64,000 nucleotides of DNA, taken from the NCBI RefSeq assembly GCF_006438725.1, contig NZ_RCZD01000009.1, forward strand, positions 124,001-188,000, read 5' to 3'. The notes below the pieces were generated by a model. The model ran no database searches. It was not told where the DNA came from and worked only from the letters and a program-made list of their open reading frames with translations. Positions 17,837 through 26,920 of this stretch are shown one piece after another (the first letter of the stretch is position 1; the number at the start of each line of letters is the position of its first letter). The position numbers were made by a program, and so were the translations under genes. This stretch comes from Ewingella americana. GTDB lineage: Bacteria; Pseudomonadota; Gammaproteobacteria; Enterobacterales; Enterobacteriaceae.

Positions 17837-18250
17837 ACGCTGTTTTAGCGTAATGCGCGTGGCCTCGTTTAAATCGTACTTCGGCAAATCTTCTTTGCGC
17901 ACCCACGCATAGTCTTCAAACTCGTCATTCAGGGTGACCGCCTTGTTCTTCGCCTGACAGGTGAAAATCAGGTAAATCATGTAGATCTCTTCTTTGGTAC
18001 CATCGAGAAAAGTCTTCACGCGGATATCATCGCGGAACGTCCACGGCGTGATATGCGTCAGTTCCAGCGCCTCGCCCAACTCTTCACGCACTTCCCGCAG
18101 TAACGCCTGTTCAATGGTTTCGCCCGGCTCCATCCCGCCGCCCGACAAGGCCCATTGTCCGGGAAACACCCCGCGCTTAGACGACATTTTACACAGCAGA
18201 TACGTTCCTTCGTGTTCAATCAACGGACAAACAATGGTTCTCTGACGCAT
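17825..18250 (-). CDS. nudI: NudI, nucleoside triphosphatase (Nudix)
   Basis: The product has 141 residues from [10 protein letters not shown], the same length as E. coli NudI; an ATG four codons upstream is disregarded. The Nudix box lies at about 38-60 ([20 protein letters not shown] followed by ELGE), with the REVREELGE metal-binding core intact. NudI hydrolyses pyrimidine deoxynucleoside triphosphates and cleans the nucleotide pool. Other near-identical blocks are [11 protein letters not shown] and [10 protein letters not shown]. It is monocistronic and has its own terminator. Confidence 0.95.
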   Translation of the reverse strand: MRQRTIVCPLIEHEGTYLLCKMSSKRGVFPGQWALSGGGMEPGETIEQALLREVREELGEALELTHITPWTFRDDIRVKTFLDGTKEEIYMIYLIFTCQAKNKAVTLNDEFEDYAWVRKEDLPKYDLNEATRITLKQRGLL

Positions 18251-18338
18251 AGCAACCTTCACTGGTTATGGAGTCTGTTTAGAACGCAAAAAGTAGCATA
18301 TTGGAGACCTCCGGCACGGGAGTTGGGTCAAGATTGGA

Positions 18339-18423
18339 GAAATTTCACAAAATCCACCTGACAGAAGGGGCAAAATCCGTCCCCTACTGCGCATAGAGTC
18401 AGGCGGCCTGCGCCGCAGTTCCT
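18339..18423. repeat. 85-bp direct repeat, copy 1
   Basis: Positions 18339-18423 match 18885-18970 at all but one substitution and one single-base indel, starting GAAATTTCACAAAATCCACC and ending GCCTGCGCCGCAGTTCCT. The 3' half can fold (ACTGCG with CGCAGT; GCGGC with GCCGC). Confidence 0.9.
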
Positions 18424-18445
18424 CGCATCGCTGAATAAAACCAAC

Positions 18446-18473
18446 AAAAAACCCGCCTGATCAGCGGGTTTTT
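18446..18473. terminator. Terminator between repeat copy 1 and the small lipoprotein gene
   Basis: AAAAACCCGC pairs with GCGGGTTTTT around a 7-base loop (CTGATCA). U-tracts exist on both strands, so it can end the minus-strand lipoprotein transcript and plus-strand read-through. Confidence 0.8.
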
Positions 18474-18523
18474 ACCTCTAAAAAACATTTTCACTTTCTA
18501 AGTTCCATCGCTGGCGCTGCTGA

Positions 18524-18757
18524 TTAATTATCCAGTTCGCTCATGTTTTTCACCTGATCACGGTTTATCTGTTCTGTTTTGCCCGTCTCGGCATTTTTGT
18601 ACGAAACCAGACCCGTGTCTTTATCTACCTGAGGTTTACCGTCCGTAACGATGGTTTTTCCATCCGTCGTTTTTATCGCCTGATTCGAAGCACAACCAGC
18701 CACAAAGAGCACTGAGACAGCGGCCAGTGAAGCAGCAATAAGGTGTTTCCTTTTCAT
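18524..18757 (-). CDS. Small YgdI/YgdR-family lipoprotein
   Basis: The product has 77 residues from the ATG preceded by AGGAGGGAATAC. The lipoprotein signal peptide ends in a lipobox (VLFVAG-C, Cys at about residue 22) followed by ASNQ; with Ala at +2 the protein would be sorted to the outer membrane. The mature domain is about 55 residues (TDGKTIVTDGKPQVDKDTGL, YKNAETGKTEQINRDQV), the SH3-like DUF903 fold of E. coli YgdI/YgdR. Function is unknown in the family. The gene is bracketed by two copies of an 85-bp direct repeat, so it may have moved here or been caught in a duplication. Confidence 0.85.
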   Translation of the reverse strand: MKRKHLIAASLAAVSVLFVAGCASNQAIKTTDGKTIVTDGKPQVDKDTGLVSYKNAETGKTEQINRDQVKNMSELDN

Positions 18758-18884
18758 GTATTCCCTCCTGTATTGGGGTTTTAATTTAACAATCACCCAT
18801 TAAATATAGTTGAGAATATGACCTTACATTTGAGATTCAGACAAACGGAAGTCATTCGCCTGTTTTTCGCGCACACAAAAAAAC

Positions 18885-18970
18885 GAAATTTCACAAAATC
18901 CACCTGACAGAAGGGAGCAAAATCCGTACCCTACTGCGCATAGAGTCAGGCGGCCTGCGCCGCAGTTCCT
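18885..18970. repeat. 86-bp direct repeat, copy 2, abutting ttcA
   Basis: This is the second copy of the 18339-18423 repeat (one extra A and one substitution). It ends 18 bp before the ttcA start codon, so it would form most of the ttcA leader. Confidence 0.9.
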
Positions 18971-18988
18971 AATACGAAAGAGATCTTT

Positions 18989-19915
18989 GTGACAACTCCA
19001 ATTCAAAAACAGAAATACGACCTTGATAAACTGCAAAAGCGCCTGCGTCGTGACGTAGGTAAAGCCATTGCAGATTTCGGTATGATTGAAGAAGGCGACC
19101 GCATTATGGTCTGCCTGTCTGGCGGCAAAGACAGCTACACCATGCTGGAAATTCTGCGCAATCTGCAACAGAGCGCGCCGGTGAATTTCGAACTGATTGC
19201 CGTCAATCTGGATCAGAAACAACCGGGGTTCCCGGCGCACATTCTGCCTGCCTATTTAGAGCAGCTGGGTGTGGAATATAAGATTGTCACCGAAGATACC
19301 TACGCGATCGTCAAAGATAAGATCCCGGAAGGCAAAACCACCTGCTCACTCTGTTCACGCCTGCGTCGCGGCATCCTGTACCGTACCGCGACCGAACTGG
19401 GTTGTACCAAAATCGCGCTGGGTCATCATCGCGATGACATCTTACAGACACTGTTCCTCAACATGTTCTACGGCGGCAAACTGAAAGGCATGCCACCGAA
19501 ACTGATGAGTGACGACGGCAAACACATCGTGATCCGCCCTCTTGCTTACTGCCGCGAGAAAGATATCGAACGTTTTGCGGTGGCGCGCGAATACCCGATC
19601 ATTCCGTGTAACCTGTGCGGTTCACAGCCGAACCTGCAACGTCAGGTGATTGGCGATATGCTTAATGACTGGGACAAGAAATACCCGGGCCGAATCGAAA
19701 CCATGTTCACAGCAATGCAGAACGTGGTGCCATCGCATCTTAACGACGCCAGCCTGTTTGATTTCAAAGGTATTAAACACGGCAGTGCGGTGGTTGACGG
19801 CGGCGATCTGGCGTTTGACCGCGAAGAGATCCCGATGCAACCCGTTGGCTGGCAGCAGGAAGACGATGAAAACGGCGCACCCATTGAGCGTCTGAACGTG
19901 TTAGAAATTAGATAA
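18989..19915 (+). CDS. ttcA: TtcA, tRNA 2-thiocytidine biosynthesis protein
   Basis: The product has 308 residues and a GTG start; no ATG lies upstream in frame and the next Met would delete the N-terminal family block ([12 protein letters not shown]). The PP-loop ATPase motif SGGKDS is at 44-49. The iron-sulfur cysteines are seen in TTCSLCSR and PCNLCGSQ. TtcA thiolates cytidine-32 of certain tRNAs using ATP and a 4Fe-4S cluster. In E. coli this gene is the attachment locus of the Rac prophage; here it is intact, but a duplicated 85-bp element sits directly upstream. Confidence 0.97.
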   Translation: MTTPIQKQKYDLDKLQKRLRRDVGKAIADFGMIEEGDRIMVCLSGGKDSYTMLEILRNLQQSAPVNFELIAVNLDQKQPGFPAHILPAYLEQLGVEYKIVTEDTYAIVKDKIPEGKTTCSLCSRLRRGILYRTATELGCTKIALGHHRDDILQTLFLNMFYGGKLKGMPPKLMSDDGKHIVIRPLAYCREKDIERFAVAREYPIIPCNLCGSQPNLQRQVIGDMLNDWDKKYPGRIETMFTAMQNVVPSHLNDASLFDFKGIKHGSAVVDGGDLAFDREEIPMQPVGWQQEDDENGAPIERLNVLEIR

Positions 19916-19950
19916 TTCAAAGCAATAAAAAAAGCTGTACTCAAAAATTC

Positions 19951-19980
19951 GCCCGTTTCATCTTGAAGCGGGCTTTTTTT
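19951..19980 (+). terminator. Terminator of ttcA
   Basis: GCCCGTTTC and GAAGCGGGC form a 9-bp stem (one G-T wobble) with a 5-base loop followed by eight T. Confidence 0.85.
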
Positions 19981-19989
19981 ATGCGGATT

Positions 19990-20673
19990 TCAGGCCAAAA
20001 ACGCCACCTGCTGCCAGTTGTAGTTGCACATCACCAGCCTGACCGGTAGCGAAACCTCGCCGAAATTGTGGTTCTGAAAGCGCAGAAACAGAGCATGCAG
20101 CGCAGGCGACACAACGTCGGCGCTGTAACGCAACAGCGTGCTGTGCCAGAACAACTGCGGAATGTCGCCAGAGGGATAGCGTGCCCTGACCTTATCTTGC
20201 CACGGTGAGGCCAACAGCGCGTCGGCCAGACGCTGGCGAACCTCCAGGCTGCGGGCATCGGGGATCCCCGCCAGCAAAATTTGATTGGGCAGCGCCACCA
20301 GCCGCAACTGGCTAATATGCATGACATGACCGGCGCAACAGCGGGTAAAAATTTCCCGCACCTCGTCACGCTCTGGCACCTGTTCCAGGTTGTCATACAG
20401 CGCATTACTGATGGGGAAGAAACTGAAATGCACGCCATCAACAGGGTTGAGATCCGCCAGCGGATCATCCTTTGTGACCTCTTGTAGCGCGGAAAGCAGC
20501 GACAGCAGGTCGCGGCTCAACGCGGGGCGGTTCCCACTGGAGAACGCCAGTTTGGTCGGGTGATAAAAAGGTTCATTGCGCACATGGCCACATCCCGCCG
20601 ACGCTTCCCATAGCGTCAGTGTTTTTTTAGTCACATTTTCATAAGCCTGATGAATGTTTTCAAACGGCAACAT
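19990..20673 (-). CDS. Unrecognised protein, possible 2H phosphoesterase
   Basis: The product has 227 residues; I do not recognise the family by name. AGGGG lies just upstream of the ATG. Two H-x-S/T-hydrophobic motifs stand 95 residues apart, His82-Phe-Ser84-Phe (GVHFSFFPIS) and His177-Ser-Thr179-Leu (LFWHSTLLRY), both preceded by a hydrophobic residue. This is the hallmark of the 2H phosphoesterase (LigT/RNA ligase-like) fold, whose members act on 2',3'-cyclic or 2'-5' phosphodiesters. No signal peptide or membrane helix is seen, so it is cytoplasmic. It converges on ttcA and is divergent from fnrS. A tRNA-related role is tempting from the neighbour but not shown. Confidence 0.75.
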   Translation of the reverse strand: MLPFENIHQAYENVTKKTLTLWEASAGCGHVRNEPFYHPTKLAFSSGNRPALSRDLLSLLSALQEVTKDDPLADLNPVDGVHFSFFPISNALYDNLEQVPERDEVREIFTRCCAGHVMHISQLRLVALPNQILLAGIPDARSLEVRQRLADALLASPWQDKVRARYPSGDIPQLFWHSTLLRYSADVVSPALHALFLRFQNHNFGEVSLPVRLVMCNYNWQQVAFLA

Positions 20674-20759
20674 AAAATCCCCTGCCAGGTAAAAGGAGTC
20701 GCAGATACCGCACTGAACGACTCAGCAAAACGTCACCTGCTCACAAAATCCCAAAAAGA

Positions 20760-20773
20760 TTGCGCGAAATCAA
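20760..20773 (+). promoter_or_regulatory. FNR box of fnrS
   Basis: TTGCG-CGAA-ATCAA matches the FNR consensus TTGAT-N4-ATCAA at 8 of 10 positions. It is centred about 42 bp upstream of the predicted fnrS 5' end, the class II activating distance. A TATCTA -10 lies at 20799-20804. Confidence 0.7.
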
Positions 20774-20808
20774 CATATCCCCCGCGCAACAGGTTCAGTA
20801 TCTATTCC

Positions 20809-20933
20809 GCAGGTGAATGCAACGTCAAGCGATGGGCGTTGTGCTCCATATTGTCTTATTTCCAATTTTTTAGAATTAATCCGCTAGATACTTTAATTCG
20901 AACGACGCCGGTCTTCTGACCGGCTTTTTTTTT
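20809..20933 (+). ncRNA. fnrS: FnrS, anaerobically induced small RNA
   Basis: The stretch starting GCAGGTGAATGCAACGTCAA is nearly identical to the 5' half of E. coli FnrS, including the GCGATGGGCGTTG seed region and GCTCCATATTGTCTTA. The middle is diverged, and the 3' end is an intrinsic terminator (GCCGGTC-TTCT-GACCGGC, then nine T). FnrS is an Hfq-binding sRNA that represses aerobic-metabolism mRNAs when FNR is active. As in E. coli it lies beside zntB, here convergent with it. Confidence 0.93.
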
Positions 20934-20959
20934 GCATTTTTTTTGCATATTTCTCACAG

Positions 20960-21943
20960 TTACAACCACTTACTCTTCTTCAGCCACCAGGCCACACCAC
21001 CCACCAGTGTCATCAGCGATAAACAGAAAATGGTGAAACCATAAGGGGAGGTGTTACCGGGAATACCGCCAAGATTGACCCCGAACAGGCCAGTGAGGAA
21101 TGTGGTCGGTAAGAACAGCATCGCCAACATCGACATCGTATAAGTACGACGGTTGAGTGCATCGGCCATCAGCGAACCAATTTCGTCCGCCAGCACGCCG
21201 GTACGGGCAATATTGGCATCCAGATCATCCAGTCCGCGCCCCAGACGATCGGCTATTTCTTGCATACGGCGGCGTTCGTCGTCATTCATCCACGGCAGGC
21301 GCTCACTGGCCAGGCGCGCAAACACATCCCGCTGCGGCGACATATACCGGCGCAATACAATCAGTTGCTTACGCAGCAGCGCCATCTGGCCGCGCTCGGG
21401 CACCTGCTGGTCCATCAGGTCATCTTCGATATCAATGATTTTGTCATGCATATCTTCGATAAAATCACTGGTGTGATCGGTCAGCGCATCACACATATCG
21501 ACCAGCCAACTGCCGGTGTCAGTAGGCCCGGTGCCATGCTGCATATCGGAAATCAGCTCATCCATCGAGAAGACTTTACGGTGTCGCGTGGAGACGATCA
21601 TTTTGTCAGTGAGGTAAACACGGATGGTCACCAGTTGGTCGGGACGTGAATCAGCATTCAGATTGATCGTCCGCAGGGTGATCAGCGTCCCCTCGCCCAT
21701 GCGGATCACTTTCGGGCGCACACTTTCACCAGCCAGCGCCTCACGAACGGTGTCGGGCAAAACCGGCGTGGTGTTGATCCACTGTTCGCTGGCGGGCAAC
21801 GTGTAGTCCAGATGCAGCCAGCACGGCTTGTCATCACTGGCAACACACTGAGCATTAATTTCATTTACGCCACCTTTGCCGTCGAACTGGTAGGCGTACA
21901 CGGCATCAGAAACCTGAAGTTCTTTACCCTTAATAACTTCCAC
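20960..21943 (-). CDS. zntB: ZntB, zinc transporter (CorA family)
   Basis: The product has 327 residues with a GTG start backed by GAGGA; this reproduces the E. coli ZntB length. The N-terminal cytoplasmic domain (residues 1-265) is followed by two C-terminal membrane helices ([20 protein letters not shown] and [20 protein letters not shown]) joined by the signature [12 protein letters not shown] replaces the GMN of Mg2+-type CorA. It forms a pentameric zinc channel in the inner membrane. It has its own 46-bp gap from the LysR gene upstream on the same strand. Confidence 0.96.
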   Translation of the reverse strand: MEVIKGKELQVSDAVYAYQFDGKGGVNEINAQCVASDDKPCWLHLDYTLPASEQWINTTPVLPDTVREALAGESVRPKVIRMGEGTLITLRTINLNADSRPDQLVTIRVYLTDKMIVSTRHRKVFSMDELISDMQHGTGPTDTGSWLVDMCDALTDHTSDFIEDMHDKIIDIEDDLMDQQVPERGQMALLRKQLIVLRRYMSPQRDVFARLASERLPWMNDDERRRMQEIADRLGRGLDDLDANIARTGVLADEIGSLMADALNRRTYTMSMLAMLFLPTTFLTGLFGVNLGGIPGNTSPYGFTIFCLSLMTLVGGVAWWLKKSKWL

Positions 21944-21989
21944 GACATTCCTCGCTGTTTTATTCGTTATCTGTTCGCCAGTTTAGCGT

Positions 21990-22943
21990 TTAACGCGAAT
22001 CTGCGGAACCCTGGGTTGGCGGCTGCATTTCGGCCAGTGCAGGCATCACACTGCGCATCATGTCGAAGAATTTCCGCAACCGGGCCGGATAATAAGTGGA
22101 ATAGGGATAAACCAGATAGACGGGAAGCGGCAACGCATTCCAGCCCGGTAAAATCTGCTGTAACCGCCCTTGTGCGATGTCTTCTGTGACGATCCAGGCG
22201 GAGACTATCGCCGCCCCCAGCCCAGACAACGCCGCCTTGCGCACTGCATACAGGCTGTCGGTTGCCAGACGGGGCGCAATCATGCAGCGCTCCGTCTGGC
22301 CGCCGCTATCATGGCGCAACGTGACTTCGTTGCGATAAAAAGTACTGAACGACACCCAGGGCAGATTCCCCAGTTCGCTGACCTGCGTCACCGGATACGT
22401 GCTCAGCAACTCAGGTGTCGCCACCACAATACGCGGCACTTCAGCCAGCAGAAGCGCGACCATCGACGGATCATCAACCTTACCTACCTGAATCGCGCAG
22501 TCGATATCTTCAGAGATGAAGTCCGGCGTGCGGTCGTTGAGCATCCAGTCAATCGTCACATCAGGATAGCGCTGTAAATAGCGGGTTAAGGGTTCAATCA
22601 TCTGATCTTGTCCGAAGGCGTGCGGCACCCGAACACGCAGTGTGCCAACCGGTTCATCCCCGGCTCCGCGCAGTTCATCCTCCAGCGCCGCCCAGCGCTC
22701 AAGCAGCAATTTGGCCTGTTGATAGCAGCGTTCGCCGTCGTCAGTGAGTTTCATTGCGTGGGTGGTGCGCAGGATAAGCTTCACCCCCAGCATTCGCTCG
22801 AGTGATTGCAACCTGCGGCTGACGGTCGGCTGGCTGGTATTGAGCTGTGCAGCAGCGGCGGAGAGACTGCCACTCTCAACGATGCGCACCAGAGTTTGCA
22901 TCAGATCTATGCGGTCAATTCCGCTGGAGTTCAATGTATTCAT
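21990..22943 (-). CDS. LysR-family regulator divergent from an MFS exporter
   Basis: The product has 317 residues. The N-terminal helix-turn-helix is SGSLSAAAAQLNTSQPTVSRRLQSLERMLG at about residues 24-53, and the effector domain belongs to the type with VGTLRVRVPHAFGQ and the DIDCAIQVGKV segment. It is separated by 101 bp from a divergent MFS transporter gene, the classic arrangement of a LysR protein controlling its neighbour. The ligand is unknown. The E. coli ynfL/ynfM pair is organised the same way, but the transporter here is not clearly YnfM. Confidence 0.88.
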   Translation of the reverse strand: MNTLNSSGIDRIDLMQTLVRIVESGSLSAAAAQLNTSQPTVSRRLQSLERMLGVKLILRTTHAMKLTDDGERCYQQAKLLLERWAALEDELRGAGDEPVGTLRVRVPHAFGQDQMIEPLTRYLQRYPDVTIDWMLNDRTPDFISEDIDCAIQVGKVDDPSMVALLLAEVPRIVVATPELLSTYPVTQVSELGNLPWVSFSTFYRNEVTLRHDSGGQTERCMIAPRLATDSLYAVRKAALSGLGAAIVSAWIVTEDIAQGRLQQILPGWNALPLPVYLVYPYSTYYPARLRKFFDMMRSVMPALAEMQPPTQGSADSR

Positions 22944-23044
22944 GCGTCATACGTATAACAGTTTTACCTTCCGGCTGGCTACCACTCATAACCGTTCGGG
23001 TGAAAAATAGCGCTCAGGTCATCTCATCCATCGGGAATAACATC

Positions 23045-24253
23045 ATGTCAGAACTCATCAATACTCCTGCGGCAGAACCAGAATCTGCACTGTCAGGCAA
23101 AATAGTTTTTACGCTGGCCGCAGGCGCAGGCCTGAGCGTGGCGTCCATTTATTACAGCCAGCCGATGCTCAGTCTTATGGGCCAGGGGATGCAGGCCACG
23201 CCGGCCGCTATTGGCATGATCCCCACGTTGACGCAGGCCGGTTACGCACTCGGTATCCTGTTACTGGTTCCGCTGGGTGACCGTTACGATCGCCGCAAGA
23301 TCATTTTGCTGAAAAGTATTTTGCTGGCCGTCGCCCTGCTGTTTTGCAGCATTGAACCGGCCATTAATGGCCTGCTGGTGGCCAGCCTGGTCACCGGCGT
23401 GGCGGCCACCATGGCACAGGATATTGTGCCGGCCTCCGCCATTCTGGCACCCGCATCGCAACGGGGAAAAACCGTCGGCACGGTGATGACCGGGTTACTG
23501 GTGGGAATTCTGCTTTCCAGGGTGATCAGCGGATTTGTCGCCGAATACTTTGGCTGGCGGGTGATGTATCAGTTGGCGGCCGTCAGTGTCGCGCTGATTG
23601 GTCTGGCGCTGTGGCGGGTGCTACCGCGCTTCACGCCAGCGTCACGTCTCAACTACTCCAGCTTGTTGCTGTCGATGTATCACCTGTGGCAACGCTACCC
23701 GACACTGCGCCGCGCCGCCATCGCACAGGGCCTGCTTTCATTAGCCTTCAGCGCATTCTGGTCCACGCTGGCGATTATGCTCAATGACACTTATCACCTT
23801 GGCAGCGCGGTGGCCGGTGCCTTTGGTCTGGCCGGGGCGGCAGGTGCGCTGGCGGCACCGCTTGCCGGCGCCATGGCCGACAAAACTGGACCGGCGCGGG
23901 TAACGCAGTTTGGTGCAGCGCTGGTGATGATCTCTTTTGCGGCGATGTTCCTGCTGCCGCTGCTGCCAGTGCAAGGTCAGCTGGCGTTAATCGTCATCAG
24001 CGCTATCGGTTTTGATCTGGGGATCCAGGCCACGCTGGTCGCCCATCAGACGCTGGTATACGGGCTGGAACCGGCAGCACGCGGCAGGCTGAATGCCCTG
24101 CTCTTCACGCTGGTGTTTATCGGTATGTCCGCTGGTGCAGCGCTCGGGAGTCTGGCTCTGGAAAAAGGTGGCTGGCCGGCCGTCATATTACTGGCCACCG
24201 TCGCTTCGGCCGCCAGCCTGATTGTGCGTATGCTGAGCCGCCGTCTGCATTGA
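23045..24253 (+). CDS. Major facilitator superfamily transporter
   Basis: The product has 402 residues from the ATG at 23045 (weak GGGAAT Shine-Dalgarno); the open frame extends upstream into the LysR gene but that part is unlikely to be translated. It has twelve predicted hydrophobic segments. The MFS signature between helices 2 and 3 is LGDRYDRRKIILLKS, and the central cytoplasmic loop lies near residues 195-205. The DHA-type layout suggests a drug or metabolite exporter. The probable regulator is the divergent LysR protein. A bidirectional terminator follows. Confidence 0.87.
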   Translation: MSELINTPAAEPESALSGKIVFTLAAGAGLSVASIYYSQPMLSLMGQGMQATPAAIGMIPTLTQAGYALGILLLVPLGDRYDRRKIILLKSILLAVALLFCSIEPAINGLLVASLVTGVAATMAQDIVPASAILAPASQRGKTVGTVMTGLLVGILLSRVISGFVAEYFGWRVMYQLAAVSVALIGLALWRVLPRFTPASRLNYSSLLLSMYHLWQRYPTLRRAAIAQGLLSLAFSAFWSTLAIMLNDTYHLGSAVAGAFGLAGAAGALAAPLAGAMADKTGPARVTQFGAALVMISFAAMFLLPLLPVQGQLALIVISAIGFDLGIQATLVAHQTLVYGLEPAARGRLNALLFTLVFIGMSAGAALGSLALEKGGWPAVILLATVASAASLIVRMLSRRLH

Positions 24254-24265
24254 TTAGCGGATAGC

Positions 24266-24303
24266 AAAAAAAAAGCGCCGTTGATAAATAACGGCGCTCT
24301 TTG
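24266..24303. terminator. Bidirectional terminator between MFS gene and mppA
   Basis: AGCGCCGTT and AACGGCGCT form a 9-bp stem with a 7-base loop. A run of nine A lies to the left and a T-rich TCTTTG to the right, between convergent genes. Confidence 0.8.
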
Positions 24304-24321
24304 TGTTTCTGACGCAAAGAA

Positions 24322-25956
24322 TCAGTGTTTGAGAATGTACATCTCCTGACTGTATGCCACGTCTTCAGGATTGGTGATCGGATAGCCTTTCACCCAGGGT
24401 TTGATCAACCGGCCATTGGTGTACTGGTAAATGGGGGCAATCGGTGCCTGTTCGGCAATGATCTGCTCGGCCTGGTTGTAATCGGTGTTGCGGTGAACGT
24501 CGTTGGTTTCGCGACTGGCGTCGCTGATGGCTTTATCGTAGCCCACGTTGCTAAATTTACTGATGTTGCTGTTGTGGGTTGAGGTCAGCAGCGACAGGAA
24601 AGTCGACGCTTCGTTGTAATCCCCCACCCATGAAGCACGAATCACATCGAAATTGCCGGTGTTGCGGCTGTCGATGTAGGTTTTCCACTCCTGGTTCACC
24701 AGCTTGACGTCCACGCCCAGCGTTTTTTTCCACATTGATGCCACGGCAATGGCGATCTTCTGGTGGCTTTCCGACGTGTTGTACAGCAGGGTCAGCTTGA
24801 GTGGTTTATCCGGCCCATAACCGGCTGCCGCCAGCAGGCTTTTCGCCTGCGCATTCAGCTCATCCTGGGAGTATTGCTGGAGCATGCTTTTGGTTGGGGT
24901 GAAGCCGTTGGTCACATCCGGCGTGAAGTGATAAGCCGGGATCTCGCCGGTGCCCAGCACTTTTTCCGCGATAATTTTGCGGTCGATACTGTAAGACAGC
25001 GCCTGACGTACGCGCACATCGTTGGTCGGAGCACGCTGAGTGTTAAAGGCATAGTAATAGGTGCCGAGCTGGAATGGCGTATAAACCTGGCCAGGGATGT
25101 CTTTCAGCAGCTTCTGATACTGATCTTTGGGGAAGGACTCCGTGATATCAATGTCGTCAGCCAGATAACGCTTGGTGGCATTCGACTCTTTATTGATCGG
25201 CACGAAAGTGACTTTGGTCAGCACGGTATGTGCGTGATCCCAGTAGTAAGGATTAGGCTCGAGCACCAATTTTTCGTTAACCACGCGCTCTTTCAGCACA
25301 TACGCGCCGTTGCCCACCAGATTGCCCGGTTTAGTCCAGTCTTCGCCGAACTTCTCCACTGTGGCCTGATGTACAGGGAACAGGCTGAAGTTTGCCAGCA
25401 GGCTGACGAAATACGGTACCGGGCGCGCCAGTTGCACCTTGAGCTGGGTATCGCTCAGCGCTGTCACACCCAGTTTATCCACCGGCAGTTTGCCCGCAAT
25501 AATCGCGTCAGCATTTTCAATTCCGGCCAGACCGGCAAACCAGGCACCGGAAGACAATCCTTTAGGATCCACCAGCCGCCGCCAGCTGTAGACAAAATCT
25601 TTGGCCGTGACAGGGTCACCGTTGGACCAGCGGGCGTTTTTACGCAGGGTGAAAATAAAGGTCTGATTGTCCTGTGTCTGCCAGCTCTCTGCGACGCCCG
25701 GTACGTTTTTGCCGTTGGCATCCTGATTCACCAGCCCTTCGAACAGATCGCGCGCCACCTGCGCCTCCGGCAAACCAATCACTTTGGTCGGGTCGAGCGA
25801 GGCGGGTTCATCTTTAATGTGGCGGACGATCTCCTGTTTATCGGCCAGTGTCGTACCCGCCGGAACCTGAGCCGCCATCGCTGTACCTAAAGAGAGTGCG
25901 ACCAGCGCGGCACAAACAGTGTAAGAAAATGGATGAAGCCGTTTTCCCTCAAGCAT
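24322..25956 (-). CDS. mppA: MppA, murein tripeptide-binding periplasmic protein
   Basis: The product has 544 residues from the ATG preceded by AGGGGAAATTC; an ATG 17 codons upstream is rejected because it lies before the signal peptide. Sec signal peptide: SYTVCAALVALSLGTAMA. The mature protein is a peptide-binding SBP_bac_5 member (DEPASLDPTKVIGLPEAQVA, DPVTAKDFVYSWRRLVDPKG, VGNGAYVLKE). OppA is the close paralogue; MppA is preferred because the gene sits beside mpaA and ycjG as in E. coli. MppA captures L-Ala-gamma-D-Glu-mDAP for import through the Opp permease, supplying MpaA and YcjG. Confidence 0.88.
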   Translation of the reverse strand: MLEGKRLHPFSYTVCAALVALSLGTAMAAQVPAGTTLADKQEIVRHIKDEPASLDPTKVIGLPEAQVARDLFEGLVNQDANGKNVPGVAESWQTQDNQTFIFTLRKNARWSNGDPVTAKDFVYSWRRLVDPKGLSSGAWFAGLAGIENADAIIAGKLPVDKLGVTALSDTQLKVQLARPVPYFVSLLANFSLFPVHQATVEKFGEDWTKPGNLVGNGAYVLKERVVNEKLVLEPNPYYWDHAHTVLTKVTFVPINKESNATKRYLADDIDITESFPKDQYQKLLKDIPGQVYTPFQLGTYYYAFNTQRAPTNDVRVRQALSYSIDRKIIAEKVLGTGEIPAYHFTPDVTNGFTPTKSMLQQYSQDELNAQAKSLLAAAGYGPDKPLKLTLLYNTSESHQKIAIAVASMWKKTLGVDVKLVNQEWKTYIDSRNTGNFDVIRASWVGDYNEASTFLSLLTSTHNSNISKFSNVGYDKAISDASRETNDVHRNTDYNQAEQIIAEQAPIAPIYQYTNGRLIKPWVKGYPITNPEDVAYSQEMYILKH

Positions 25957-26194
25957 GAATTTCCCCTGACAACCAATTGATTTAATGATGTTCAGGAGTT
26001 GTATCATTCATTGAATTCATACCCTATCAAATTTCGTTACAGATTTGTCTCAGCGCACAAAACTTAGGCATCAGGCGGGGGTGAAGGAGAAGAAAAGGTG
26101 ATAAATGCCCATCACGGGACAATAAAGCTACATTCCTGCGGCAAACTGCGGTAAATAAAAGCTATCCTCATCCCCTTCTTGTTCTGGAACACAT

Positions 26195-26905
26195 ATGACT
26201 GACATTCGCCCCCGCAGCCTGCGCGGACGTTTAAGCAATCTTGGTACGCCCTATGGAAAATCTCTGCTGGGCGCGCCGCTGATCTACTTCCCGGCCGCCG
26301 AACCGGACCACACCACCGGGCTGATCCTGGCCGGAACGCACGGTGATGAAACGGCCGCTGTGGTCTCCCTCTCCTGCGCGCTGCGTTGCATCGAGCCTGC
26401 GAACTTAAAGCATCACGTGGTGCTGGCGGTGAACCCCGATGGGTGTCAACTAGGGTTGAGGGCCAATGCCAACGGCGTGGATCTCAACCGCAACTTTCCC
26501 AGCGCCAACTGGCAAAGCGGTGAAACCGTCTATCGCTGGAACAGTGCGGCGCAGGAAAGAGATGTGCTGCTTTCAACCGGTGAGAAAGCCGGTTCTGAAC
26601 TGGAAACTCTGGCGCTGTGTCACTTAATTCACCAGTTGGCCCCCAAATGGGTGGTGACCTTCCATGAACCGCTGGCCTGTATTGAAGACCCGCACAGTTC
26701 CCCCCTCGGCGCATGGCTGGCTGATGCCTTTAATTTACCGCTGGTCACCAGCGTGGGTTACGCCACGCCGGGTTCCTTCGGCAGTTGGTGTGCGGATATC
26801 AGCCTGCCGTGCATTACGGCGGAATATCCGCCGGTTTCCGCCGACTATGCCAGTGAAGTCTACTTGCAGGCGCTGGTAGATTTACTGACCGGCGTGGCGA
26901 AATAG
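26195..26905 (+). CDS. mpaA: MpaA, murein peptide amidase A
   Basis: The product has 236 residues. It is an M14-type zinc carboxypeptidase that cleaves the gamma-D-Glu-mDAP bond of murein tripeptide in the cytoplasm. Zinc ligands are His49 and Glu52 (GTHGDETA) and His157 (VTFHEPL). NANGVDLNRNFP (91-102) forms the substrate wall, and Glu210 (ITAEYP) is the likely catalytic acid. Divergent from mppA across 238 bp and convergent with ycjG, so three genes of one recycling pathway are adjacent. Confidence 0.94.
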   Translation: MTDIRPRSLRGRLSNLGTPYGKSLLGAPLIYFPAAEPDHTTGLILAGTHGDETAAVVSLSCALRCIEPANLKHHVVLAVNPDGCQLGLRANANGVDLNRNFPSANWQSGETVYRWNSAAQERDVLLSTGEKAGSELETLALCHLIHQLAPKWVVTFHEPLACIEDPHSSPLGAWLADAFNLPLVTSVGYATPGSFGSWCADISLPCITAEYPPVSADYASEVYLQALVDLLTGVAK

Positions 26906-26920
26906 CGGCTATCGGTAACG

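Noticed and set aside
18989-19040. Prophage attachment core in ttcA
   Set aside because: ttcA is intact with no second copy of its 5' end nearby and no integrase gene in the window.
24763-25890. 375-codon plus-strand frame inside mppA
   Set aside because: It is antisense to a well-supported peptide-binding protein, without Shine-Dalgarno or family motifs.
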